From positions 434,001 to 498,000 of the forward strand of contig NZ_CP035491.1 of NCBI RefSeq assembly GCF_004135405.1: a stretch of DNA of 64,000 nt, in the 5' to 3' direction. Positions 56,148 to 63,696 of the stretch are shown piece after piece. This DNA is from Agromyces protaetiae. GTDB lineage: Bacteria > Actinomycetota > Actinomycetes > Actinomycetales > Microbacteriaceae. Under the pieces are notes generated by a model, which did not search any database, was not told where the DNA came from, and saw only the letters and a program-made list of their open reading frames with translations. The position numbers were made by a program, and so were the translations under genes. Position 1 is the first letter of the stretch. Each line of letters starts with the position of its first letter.

Positions 56148-57130
56148 GAGGTGCTCCAACGGTCGGTGAGCTTGAAGTAGACCCAGCTGAGGAGGCCGAG
56201 GAAGATCGCGAGCATGACCGAGAGCGCCGTCGCCTCGCCGTAGTTGCCGCCGAGCGAGTTCTGGAACGCGTAGCGGTAGATGAGCAGCAAGATCGTGACG
56301 GTCGCGTTGTTCGGCCCGCCGCCCGTGAAGAGGAACGGCTCGAGGAACACCTGCGCGGTCGCGATGACCTGCAGGATGAGCATGATGAAGAGGATGCCCC
56401 GCAGCTGCGGCAGGGTCACATGCCAGATCTTCTGCCAGATCGTGGCGCCGTCGACCTCGGCCGCGTCGTAGAGCTCGGGCGGCACCGCGAGGAGCGCCGC
56501 CAGGTAGATGATGATCGACCCGCCGGCCGCCGCCCACGTCGCCTCGATGACGAGCGAGGGCATCGCCGTCGCGGGGCTCTGCAGCCACGGCTGCGGCGGG
56601 ATGCCGACCCACCCGAGCACGGTGTTGAAGACGCCCGTCGGGCTCGCGTCGTAGAACACCTTCCAGAGGAGCACCGCGACGACGGGCGGCACGACGACCG
56701 GCAGGTAGGCGAGCGCCGAGTAGAGGCCCTTCATGCGCTTGACCTCGCTCATGAGCACGGCCATGAAGAGCGGCAGCGGGAATCCGAGTACGAGCGCGAG
56801 CGCCGCGAAGTACAGGGTGTTCAGGATGGCTCGGCCGAGCAGCGGATCGGTCAGCACGCCGACGAAGTTGTCGATGCCGACCCACTCGGGCGGCGTCAGC
56901 AGGTTCGTCTTCTGGAAGCTCATGATCACCGACTGCACGATCGGCGACCAGCTGAACAGGCCGAACACGACGAGCATCGGCAGGACGAACACGAGGTTCC
57001 AGACGCCTCCGCCCGCGATCCAGGTTCGCAGGTTGCGTTCGCGTTTGCGGCGGGAGGGCACGGCGGATGCCTCGGGCTCGGGCTCGTCGGCACCGGCGGG
57101 TGCGGGCGGGGGCTGGGCGGTGAGGGTCAT
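56144..57130 (-). CDS. CUT1 sugar ABC transporter permease (MalF-like)
   Basis: The 328-residue permease has a 45-residue polar N-terminus, then GGGVWNLVFVLPMLVVFGLFSWSPIVQSVIMSFQKTNLL, further helices, and the coupling loop PPELYDAAEVDGATIWQKIWHVTLPQLRGILF. The FLFTGGGPNNATVTILLLIYRYAF block is characteristic of CUT1 MalF-type proteins. It lies 93 bases after the binding-protein gene and overlaps its partner. ATG 57130 was preferred to the upstream GTG/ATG of the longer frame, which lacks a ribosome site. Confidence 0.88.
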   Translation of the reverse strand: MTLTAQPPPAPAGADEPEPEASAVPSRRKRERNLRTWIAGGGVWNLVFVLPMLVVFGLFSWSPIVQSVIMSFQKTNLLTPPEWVGIDNFVGVLTDPLLGRAILNTLYFAALALVLGFPLPLFMAVLMSEVKRMKGLYSALAYLPVVVPPVVAVLLWKVFYDASPTGVFNTVLGWVGIPPQPWLQSPATAMPSLVIEATWAAAGGSIIIYLAALLAVPPELYDAAEVDGATIWQKIWHVTLPQLRGILFIMLILQVIATAQVFLEPFLFTGGGPNNATVTILLLIYRYAFQNSLGGNYGEATALSVMLAIFLGLLSWVYFKLTDRWSTS

Positions 57131-57223
57131 CTTCGGTCCTCGGGTCGTTCGGTGCGTATCGGGTCGGGCGCGAGGCATCCGGTGGTCGAGCGGCGGGGTG
57201 ATGCCGCTCGACCACCGGGTCCG

Positions 57224-58588
57224 TCACTCGTCGAGCAGGGCCTGCGCGTCGGTGTTCGCCTGCTCGAGCAGCGCGTCGATGTCGGCGTTCTGGTCGGTCA
57301 GGACGGCCTGCACGACGGTGTCGAGGAGCGCGTAGATCTCCTGCGTCTTGCCCTTCGGCTCGCCGACGGGCGTCTGGTCCCAGATCGCGTCGGTGAACGG
57401 CGCCATCTGGTCGCGAGGCACGTTGATGTACTCCTCGATCCAGGTGAGCGACTCCTCGTAGAGCTCGCGGCTGAGGACCGGCAGCACGGGAGTGCCGACG
57501 GCCTGACCCGAGTCGGCGAGCGCCTTCGCGTCCTGCTTCGCGGCGTCCTCGTTCATGAGCTTCTGCATGTAGTACCAGTCGATCCACGTGACCGCGGCCG
57601 CCTTGGTCGCGTCGTCGACCGTCGGGCTCACGACGGCGATGTCGCCGCCGCCGAGGGTTCCCGGGTCGTCACCCTCGAGCGGGACGACCGTGAGGCCGTA
57701 CTGCTCGGGCGCCATGCCGAAGTCGCGCACGAGGGCCGTGTAGACGTCGGAGCCCGACGTGTACATGCCGATGTTGCCCGCCGCGAACTCCTGGTTGATC
57801 GAACCCCAGTCGAGGTCGAACTTGGCCCCGAACGAGTCGTCCTCCCAGCGGAGGTCGTGCAGGAACTCGAGCGTCGCCTTCGTGCCGTCGTTGTCGATCG
57901 TCGACTCGTAGGTGCCGTCGCCGTTGTCGATCTGGGTGCGGCCGCCGCGCGCGACGGTCTGGGCGGTGAGCTGCCAGCCGCCCGTGTTGTTGATCGCCAT
58001 CTGCGCGTATCCGGCCTTGCCGGTCTTGTCGTGGATGGTCTTCGCGGCCTCGCGGATCTCGTCCCACGTCTGCGGCGGGTTGTCGGGATCGAGGCCCGCC
58101 TCTTCGAACAGGTCGCGGTTGTAGTGGAGGCCCATCGCGTACGCCTGGCGCGGGAACCCGAAGATGTGCCCCTCGGAGTCGGTGACGCCCTCGAGGATGA
58201 TCGGGTTGAAGCTGTCCTTGTACCCGAGTTCGGTGACCTCGTCGGTGACGTCCATGAGCTGGCCGTTCTCGAGCAGCGTCTTCGAGTCGGTGAAGGGCAC
58301 GGTGAAGACGTCGGGGAGGCTGCCGCCCGCGAGCTGCACGGCGAACGTCGGCCCCTCCCACTCGTACTCGACGCCGATGATGTCGATGTCGGGGTGGAGC
58401 TTCTCGAACTGCTGCTCCTGCGTCTCGAAGGCCTTGTAGGCGGCCTCGTCGGCGCCGGGCGGGAAGGTGGCGACGCGGAGCTCGGTCTTCCCTCCGGCCT
58501 CGTCGGATGCCTGGCTGCACGCGGCGAGCGAGCCCGCCATCGCGAGCGCGGCGATGCCCGCGAGCACGACCTTGCCTGGTGACTTCAT
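57224..58588 (-). CDS. Sugar ABC transporter substrate-binding lipoprotein
   Basis: The 454-residue protein has a lipobox GSLAAC (Cys24). Its family-1 solute-binding fold includes AGGSLPDVFTVPF, GFPRQAYAMGLHYNRDLFEEAGLDPDNPPQTWDEIREAAKTI and GNIGMYTSGSDVYTAL. It is of CUT1 maltose/oligosaccharide type. It sits between the GH13 glucosidase gene (57 bases upstream) and the permeases, suggesting uptake of alpha-glucosides that the GH13 enzyme hydrolyses inside the cell. Confidence 0.9.
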   Translation of the reverse strand: MKSPGKVVLAGIAALAMAGSLAACSQASDEAGGKTELRVATFPPGADEAAYKAFETQEQQFEKLHPDIDIIGVEYEWEGPTFAVQLAGGSLPDVFTVPFTDSKTLLENGQLMDVTDEVTELGYKDSFNPIILEGVTDSEGHIFGFPRQAYAMGLHYNRDLFEEAGLDPDNPPQTWDEIREAAKTIHDKTGKAGYAQMAINNTGGWQLTAQTVARGGRTQIDNGDGTYESTIDNDGTKATLEFLHDLRWEDDSFGAKFDLDWGSINQEFAAGNIGMYTSGSDVYTALVRDFGMAPEQYGLTVVPLEGDDPGTLGGGDIAVVSPTVDDATKAAAVTWIDWYYMQKLMNEDAAKQDAKALADSGQAVGTPVLPVLSRELYEESLTWIEEYINVPRDQMAPFTDAIWDQTPVGEPKGKTQEIYALLDTVVQAVLTDQNADIDALLEQANTDAQALLDE

Positions 58589-58645
58589 TGTCCTGTCCTT
58601 TCGGTGCTGTGTCGGTGGTGCGGTGGGTGGTGCTGGGTGGTTCGG

Positions 58646-60346
58646 TCAGCCGGCGGCGCTCGTGCGGAGCCACGCCGTCGAGTCGGGGGGCAGCAGGCCG
58701 CCGTCGAGCGGCGCGCTCGCGAGCAGGATGCTCTCGTGCTCGGGCAGTTCGGCGGGCGCGCCGCCGAGGTTCGTGACGCAGACGAGGTCGTCGCCGCGGC
58801 GGAAGACGAGCACGTCGGGCGCGCTCGGCAGCCACTCGAGGGCGCCGTCGCCGAGCGAGCGCTCGCGCTTGCGGATGCGCAGCGCCTGCCGGTAGAGCCA
58901 CAGCATCGACGACGGGTCGGCCTCCTGCGCCTGCACGGTGAGGGGCGCCCAGTCGGCCGGCTGCGGCAGCCAGGTCGGGGCGGATGCATCGGCCGGCTCG
59001 AACCCGTAGGGCGGCTCGCTCCCCCGCCACGGCAGGGGCACGCGGCATCCGTCCCGTCCTGGGTCGATGCCGCCCGACCGGAAGTGCATCGGGTCCTCGA
59101 TCGCGTCGCGCGGCAACTCGACTTCGGGGAGGCCGAGTTCGTCGCCCTGGTAGAGGTAGAGCGCGCCCGGCAGCGCTGCCGTGAGGAGGGCCGCGGCGCG
59201 GGCGCGCCGGGTGCCGAGGGCGAGGTCGACGGGCGTGCCGAACCGCTTCTTCGCGAACGCGAACGACGTGTCCTCACGGCCGTAGCGCGTGACCGGGCGG
59301 GTGACGTCGTGGTTCGAGAGCACCCACGTGCTCGGGGCGCCGACCGGGGCGTGGGCGTCGAGCATGAGGTCGATCGAGGAACGGAGCTCCGAGGCATCCC
59401 ACGATCGCGACATGAAGTCGAAGTTGAACGCCGTGTGCATCTCGTCGGGGCGGAGGTAGGCCGCGAAGCGGGAGGCATCCGGAAGCCAGATCTCGCCGAC
59501 GAGCACGCGTGCGCCGTCGTACGAGTCGGCGATGCGCCGCCACGACCGGTACACGTCGTGCAGTTCGTCGCGGTCGACGTGCGGGTGCTCGCCAGGCCCC
59601 GGGTTCTCGGGGTAGTCGGGGAGATCGGGGTGCTTGATGAGCTGCGCGGCCGAGTCGATGCGGACGCCCGCGACGCCGCGGTCGAACCAGAACCTCAGGA
59701 TGTCCTCGTGCTCGCGGCGCACGTCGGGATGGTTCCAGTTGAGGTCGGGCTGCTCGGGCGTGAAGAGGTGGAGGTACCAGTCGCCGGGCGTGCCGTCGGG
59801 GTTCAGCGTGCGCGTCCACGGCTCGCCCTTGAACTCGCTCACCCAGTGGTTCGGCATCTCGTCGCCGCCCTCGCCGCGGCCCGGGTGGAACCAGAAGCGC
59901 TCGCGCTCGGGGCTGCCGGGGCCGGCGGCGAGCGCCGCTTGGAACCACGGATGCTCCGAGCTCACGTGGTTCGGCACGACGTCGATGATCGTGCGGATGC
60001 CGAGCTCGAGCGCTTCGGCGATGAGGAGCTCTGCGTCTTCGAGGGTGCCGAAGGCGGGGTGGATGTCTCGGTAGTCGGCGACGTCGTAGCCGCCGTCGGC
60101 GAACGGCGACGGATACCAGGGGTTGAACCAGAGCGCGTCGACGCCGAGTTCCTTGAGGTAGCCGAGCCGGGAGCGGACGCCGCGCAGGTCGCCCGTGCCG
60201 TCCCCGTCGGAGTCGGCGAAGCTGCGGACGTAGACCTGGTAGATGACGGCGCTCCGCCACCAGAGCGGGTCTTCGACCAGCGCCTGCGGCAGGTGCCGTG
60301 CGGGGGTCGGGATATCCGCACCGGCATCCGTCATGGGCATCGTCAC
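58646..60346 (-). CDS. GH13 alpha-glucosidase (oligo-1,6-glucosidase-like)
   Basis: The 566-residue alpha-amylase-family enzyme has the four conserved regions: DVVPNHVSSEHPWF, GVAGVRIDSAAQLI (nucleophile Asp), VLVGEIWLP (acid/base Glu) and TWVLSNHDVTRP. The start VIYQVYVRSFADSDGDGTGDLRG and the YQGDELGLPEVELP loop match the exo-acting alpha-glucosidase/oligo-1,6-glucosidase subfamilies. The GTG start (60346) follows GAGGAG; in-frame ATGs two and four codons later are possible. No signal peptide is present. It is the first gene of the operon with the CUT1 transporter and lies downstream of its LacI regulator. Confidence 0.9.
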   Translation of the reverse strand: MTMPMTDAGADIPTPARHLPQALVEDPLWWRSAVIYQVYVRSFADSDGDGTGDLRGVRSRLGYLKELGVDALWFNPWYPSPFADGGYDVADYRDIHPAFGTLEDAELLIAEALELGIRTIIDVVPNHVSSEHPWFQAALAAGPGSPERERFWFHPGRGEGGDEMPNHWVSEFKGEPWTRTLNPDGTPGDWYLHLFTPEQPDLNWNHPDVRREHEDILRFWFDRGVAGVRIDSAAQLIKHPDLPDYPENPGPGEHPHVDRDELHDVYRSWRRIADSYDGARVLVGEIWLPDASRFAAYLRPDEMHTAFNFDFMSRSWDASELRSSIDLMLDAHAPVGAPSTWVLSNHDVTRPVTRYGREDTSFAFAKKRFGTPVDLALGTRRARAAALLTAALPGALYLYQGDELGLPEVELPRDAIEDPMHFRSGGIDPGRDGCRVPLPWRGSEPPYGFEPADASAPTWLPQPADWAPLTVQAQEADPSSMLWLYRQALRIRKRERSLGDGALEWLPSAPDVLVFRRGDDLVCVTNLGGAPAELPEHESILLASAPLDGGLLPPDSTAWLRTSAAG

Positions 60347-60402
60347 TGCGTCTCCTCGTCGGGCTGCGCGCCGCAGTCTGGAGGACGTCGGCGTCGATGC
60401 AC

Positions 60403-60461
60403 GTCAACGTAATGACAGCAACAGAATGATGCAACTATTCAACAATCAGACTGAATATTGC
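60403..60461. promoter_or_regulatory. Promoter/operator region of the GH13 operon
   Basis: This AT-rich patch in a GC-rich genome has two inverted repeats. GTCAACGTAATGAC (60403-60416) has matching outer half-sites (GTCA/TGAC). GCAACTATTCA (60431-60441) pairs with TGAATATTGC (60452-60461). Sites like these suit a LacI-family repressor such as the one encoded just upstream. The operon start is at 60346. Confidence 0.5.
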
Positions 60462-60548
60462 GACGACTTGCGTCGATTTGCGGAAGTGGCTTGCAGACTC
60501 CGAGCAAGCGTCTGCACGAGGCATCCGCCGCTCTCATGCCGCCCTGCA

Positions 60549-60600
60549 TCCATCCACCCCCGTCCCCACCCCACCCCGCACCCCACCCCACCCACCCACG
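60549..60600. other. C-rich tract (G-quadruplex-prone on the reverse strand)
   Basis: About 50 bases consist of C runs separated by single A, T or GT (for example CCCCACCCCACCCCGCACCC). Read in the direction of the neighbouring genes it is a series of more than six GGG/GGGG runs. It lies between the LacI stop and the GH13 promoter, next to hairpin copy 3. Confidence 0.7.
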
Positions 60601-60678
60601 TTTGTCGGACAATCGCCTGTTTGTCGGATATGTGCTCGCTCTCACGTCCGACAAACCGGCAGATGTCCGACAAACACG
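60599..60678. repeat. TTTGTCGGAC long-hairpin element, copy 3
   Basis: CGTTTGTCGGACAATCGCCT and a second TTTGTCGGA face ACGTCCGACAAACCGGCAGA and ATGTCCGACAAACACG across a short loop. Pairing is weaker between the cores (CAATCGCC opposite GGCAGATG), but the TTTGTCGGA cores are kept, suggesting selection on the cores. It lies about 40 bases after the LacI stop on that gene's strand. Confidence 0.8.
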
Positions 60679-60696
60679 AGTGGAGCGCGGGGGCGC

Positions 60697-60710
60697 GGGG
60701 GGGGGGGGGG
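60697..60710. repeat. Run of 14 G, just after the LacI stop
   Basis: Fourteen consecutive G follow GCGC and end seven bases before the LacI-family stop codon (60718-60720). It is the longest homopolymer in the window. It may be variable in length, or its true length uncertain, given the other homopolymer errors nearby. Confidence 0.8.
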
Positions 60711-60717
60711 ACGCCGG

Positions 60718-61728
60718 TCAGGCGCGGGGCGCCGGCCCCGTCGACGCGCGCACGACGAGTTCGGGCGCGAACAGCACCTCGTCGCCGATCGCGCGCTCGC
60801 TCGACATCTGGCGCATGAGGAGCTCGATGACCATCTTCCCCATCGATTCGATGGGCTGACGCACCGTCGTGAGGGGCGGCTCGGTGCAGTTCATGAGCGC
60901 CGAGTCGTCGTAGCCGATCACCGACACGTCTTCGGGCACTCGCAAGCCTGCCCGCTTCACCGCCCGCACGGCGCCGAGCGCCATGGGGTCGCTCGCACAC
61001 ACGATGCCCGTCGCTCCCGCGGCGAGGAGCTTCGCCGCCTGCGCCTGCCCCGACTCGAGCGAGTAGAGCGAGTGCACGACGAGGCCGTCGTCGAGGTCGA
61101 TGCCGTGGCGCGCGGCCATGGCGATCGCAGCGCGGTGCTTGCGCTGCGACGGGATGTGGTCGGGCGGGCCGAGGAGGATGCCGATGCGCCGGTGGCCGAG
61201 CTGCACGAGGTGCCCGAACGCCTGCTCCATCGACATCGCGTCGTCGCACGACACGGTCGCGAAGCCGAGTCCGTCGATGGGGGCGTTGATGAGCACGGTC
61301 GGCAACTGCAGTTCGACGAGCCGCGCGTAGTGTTCGTGGCTCGCGTCGGCCTGGGCGTACGCGCCGCCCGCGAACACGATGCCCGACACCTGCTGGTGCA
61401 GGAGCAGTTCGACGTAGTCGGTCTCGGTGATGCCGCCCGCGGTCTGGATGCAGAGCACGGGCGTGAACCCGTTCTGCGCGAGCCCGCCGCCGATCGCCTC
61501 GGCGAGCGCGGGGAAGATGGGGTTCTGGAGCTCGGGCATGACGAGCCCGACGAGCCTGGCGCGTTCGCCGCGGAGCTTCGTGGGCCGTTCGTAGCCGAGC
61601 ACGTCGAGGGCCGTGAGCACGGCGTCGCGCGTGGAAGCGGCGACCCCCGGCTTGCCGTTGAGCACGCGGCTCACGGTGGCTTCGGAGACGCCGACCTTCC
61701 GCGCGACATCCGCAAGCCGTCTCGACAT
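60718..61728 (-). CDS. LacI-family transcriptional regulator of the GH13 operon
   Basis: The 336-residue repressor has the LacI HTH (MSRRLADVARKVGVSEATVSRVLNGKPGVAASTRDAVLTALDVLGY) and hinge. The periplasmic-binding-like sensor domain includes LVGLVMPELQNPIFPALAEAIGGGL, VEL..LLHQQVSGIVFAGG-type strands and VCASDPMALGAVRAVKRAGLRVPEDVSVIGYDD, ending TTVRQPIESMGKMVIELLM. It lies directly upstream of the GH13 operon on the same strand and probably controls it. An earlier ATG at 61752 is possible; neither start has a strong ribosome site. The longer frame to 62493 is antisense to the DUF6766 gene. Confidence 0.88.
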   Translation of the reverse strand: MSRRLADVARKVGVSEATVSRVLNGKPGVAASTRDAVLTALDVLGYERPTKLRGERARLVGLVMPELQNPIFPALAEAIGGGLAQNGFTPVLCIQTAGGITETDYVELLLHQQVSGIVFAGGAYAQADASHEHYARLVELQLPTVLINAPIDGLGFATVSCDDAMSMEQAFGHLVQLGHRRIGILLGPPDHIPSQRKHRAAIAMAARHGIDLDDGLVVHSLYSLESGQAQAAKLLAAGATGIVCASDPMALGAVRAVKRAGLRVPEDVSVIGYDDSALMNCTEPPLTTVRQPIESMGKMVIELLMRQMSSERAIGDEVLFAPELVVRASTGPAPRA

Positions 61729-61842
61729 GGCCGCAATCGTACGCGAACGCATGCAAGAACTCGACAAAGAACGGGCGGATGCCTCGCAGTCGCCCTGTCG
61801 AGGGGGTTGCCCACGCCGAGGCATCCGACCATCGTTCATGGC

Positions 61843-62508
61843 ATGACCTTCGCGCGGTGGCTCCGGGAGCACAGCCTCTTCACCGTGACCTTCGCGCTCT
61901 TCGTCGTGTTCTTCGCCGGCATGGCGGTCAGCGGGTTCGCGGTGTACAACGACGATCAGCTCGAGCACGGACTCGCCCCGATCGGGTTCTTCGCCTATCT
62001 CGGATCGGGCGCGTTCGGCGAGGCCGTGTTCGAGAACTGGGAGTCGGAGTTCCTGCAGATGGGCGCGTACGTCGTGCTCACGATCTTCCTCATCCAGAAG
62101 GGGTCCTCGGAGTCGAAGCCTCCGGGCGAGCGTGTGCCGCAGGACGACGACCCGCGCGAAGCGAAGGTCGGCCCGAAGACGCCGTGGCCGGTGCGCCGCG
62201 GCGGGTTCTGGCTCGTCGTCTACGAGAACTCGCTCGCGATCCTGTTCTTCGTGCTGTTCGGGGCATCCGTGCTGCTCCACGCCGCGACGGGCGCCGCGGC
62301 GTACTCCGAGGACCGCGCCGCCCACGGGCTGCCGCCCGTCGGCATGTGGGAGTACCTCGGCACCTCCCAGTTCTGGTTCGAGTCGATGCAGAACTGGCAG
62401 AGCGAGTTCCTCGCGGTCGCGGCGCTCGTGCTCGCGTCGGTGTACCTGCGGCAGCGGGGGTCGCCCGAGTCGAAGCCTGTCGCGGCGCCTCACGGCGAGA
62501 CCGGATGA
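61843..62508 (+). CDS. DUF6766-like membrane protein
   Basis: The 221-residue protein has two similar halves. Each has a first helix (SLFTVTFALFVVFFAGMAVSGFAVYNDD and NSLAILFFVLFGASVLLHAATGAAAYSED), a GLAPIGFFAYLGS / GLPPVGMWEYLGT loop, and a helix around FENWESEFLQMGAYVVLTIFLIQKGSSESK / MQNWQSEFLAVAALVLASVYLRQRGSPESK. The repeat indicates an internal duplication giving four helices. The family is found in many soil bacteria; its function is unknown. ATG 61843 was chosen at the start of the hydrophobic core; ATG 61838 is out of frame. Confidence 0.78.
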   Translation: MTFARWLREHSLFTVTFALFVVFFAGMAVSGFAVYNDDQLEHGLAPIGFFAYLGSGAFGEAVFENWESEFLQMGAYVVLTIFLIQKGSSESKPPGERVPQDDDPREAKVGPKTPWPVRRGGFWLVVYENSLAILFFVLFGASVLLHAATGAAAYSEDRAAHGLPPVGMWEYLGTSQFWFESMQNWQSEFLAVAALVLASVYLRQRGSPESKPVAAPHGETG

Positions 62509-62537
62509 CGCCCGGACGGTCGGGCTAGGCTGCCGGA

Positions 62538-62861
62538 ATGGGCCGACTGATCTACAACTCGTCCAATCGTGAGATCGAGATCGACGATCGCACGCTCGCG
62601 CACCTTCGCTTCGCCGTGGTCAACAAGCTGCGTCGAGGCGAGAGCTTCTCGCTCACGTGGGAGCACGGCGTCGAGAACGGCAGCGGCCGCACGACGATGT
62701 GGCTGAACCCGTCGGTGCCGCTGCAGTTCGTGTTCAGCGGCAACCGGCAGCCGAAGCTCAACCGCATCTGGATCGAGCGGCTGCTCCTGCAGGCGAACAG
62801 TCCCGCGGGCCTGCAGTACGTGCCCGAGCCCGACGAGAGCGAGGAGATGGACGGCGACTGA
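62538..62861 (+). CDS. DUF7882-like small protein (first paralogue)
   Basis: The 107-residue protein MGRLIYNSSNREIEIDDRTLAHLRFAVVNKLRRGESFSLTW, then TMWLNPSVPLQFVFSGNRQPKLNRIWIERLLLQANSPAGL, belongs to a family abundant in Microbacteriaceae. That family is sometimes named DNA ligase in databases but lacks any ligase Lys motif. Its function is unknown; the fold may be a small beta-rich domain. The paralogue at 63216-63572 is about half identical by eye. Confidence 0.75.
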   Translation: MGRLIYNSSNREIEIDDRTLAHLRFAVVNKLRRGESFSLTWEHGVENGSGRTTMWLNPSVPLQFVFSGNRQPKLNRIWIERLLLQANSPAGLQYVPEPDESEEMDGD

Positions 62862-62892
62862 CCGGCGACTGACCGGTCGTCGGCCCGAGGCG

Positions 62893-63132
62893 TCAGTCGA
62901 CGGGCTCGATCTGCGTGCGGATGAACACGAGTTCCTGCACGGTGAGCCGCACCGGCGTCTCGAGCTCGAAGCCGAGCTCCGCGATCTCCTCGACGACCGC
63001 GCCGTCGAGTTCGACGACGACGCCCGACGCGAGGTCGTCGGGAAGCGGTTCGAGCGCCGCGAGCACGAGATGCTTCCCGTCGATCGACAACGGCGGCCAC
63101 CACCGCTCGATCGGAATGCGCTCCTCACCCAT
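62893..63132 (-). CDS. Small acidic protein of unknown function
   Basis: The 79-residue frame MGEERIPIERWWPPLSIDGKHLVLA ends with a strand-rich acidic part (VVVELDGAVVEEIAELGFELETPVRLTVQELVFIRTQIEPVD). Codon use fits the neighbours and ATG 63132 is followed by a good frame. The larger upstream frame is antisense to the DUF7882 paralogue region. It sits between two DUF7882 genes, which suggests a conserved small cluster. No family is recognised. Confidence 0.55.
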   Translation of the reverse strand: MGEERIPIERWWPPLSIDGKHLVLAALEPLPDDLASGVVVELDGAVVEEIAELGFELETPVRLTVQELVFIRTQIEPVD

Positions 63133-63215
63133 GGCCGTCCCCTCCGCCGAGACCGATCGGTTCCCGGACTCGCGCGAGCACGAGACATCCGAACCCCGTG
63201 TCGCGCAGTCTTCTC

Positions 63216-63572
63216 CTACTTCGGCGTCGCCGCGACCCCCTGCGCGTCGCCGTCGACGTCGGGTGCGTCGGTGTCGAGGTGCTCGGGCACGAGCTCGATG
63301 CCTCCTGTGGAGTTGGCCGAGCGCATGAGCTCTTCGACCCAGGGCCGGCTGAGCTCGGGACGCTGCGCCTCGTTGAAAACGAACCGCAGCGGGATCGCGG
63401 GGTGCAGCCACAGGGTGCTTCGCCCGAGCGGGTCACCCTCGGGGTGCACCCACGAGAGGGTGAAGCTCTCTCCGCGGCGGAGCTTGGTCGTGATGGCGAC
63501 CTTCAGATGCGCGAGTGCGCGATCCTCGATGCCGATCGGCGTGCCTGAATCTCCGTAGTAGAGGGTTCCCAT
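63216..63572 (-). CDS. DUF7882-like small protein (second paralogue)
   Basis: The 118-residue protein MGTLYYGDSGTPIGIEDRALAHLKVAITTKLRRGESFTLSW, then STLWLHPAIPLRFVFNEAQRPELSRPWVEELMRSANSTGGIELVPE, aligns along its whole length with the protein at 62538-62861. The shared LAHL, KLRRGESF, LW-hP.hPL.FVF and S..GG/A-L motifs define the family. It ends in an acidic tail (DTDAPDVDGDAQG). Confidence 0.78.
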   Translation of the reverse strand: MGTLYYGDSGTPIGIEDRALAHLKVAITTKLRRGESFTLSWVHPEGDPLGRSTLWLHPAIPLRFVFNEAQRPELSRPWVEELMRSANSTGGIELVPEHLDTDAPDVDGDAQGVAATPK

Positions 63573-63696
63573 CGTTGGAGACTACGCCGCGCGCATGGGC
63601 CGCGCGCGATCATCGACGGATGCCGGGCGGCTGTCAACCCCGTCGAGGGCGCTACCGGGCGGACCTACCGTGGGCGTGACCTCGAGAGGAGTGACG

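Noticed and set aside
60478-61842. Long + strand frame upstream of the DUF6766 gene
   Set aside because: It is antisense to the LacI-family gene and runs through the hairpin repeat; no ribosome site or family features.
62538-62861. ATP-dependent DNA ligase, a name sometimes attached to this family
   Set aside because: Only 107 residues and no adenylation Lys motif; the name is probably inherited by error.
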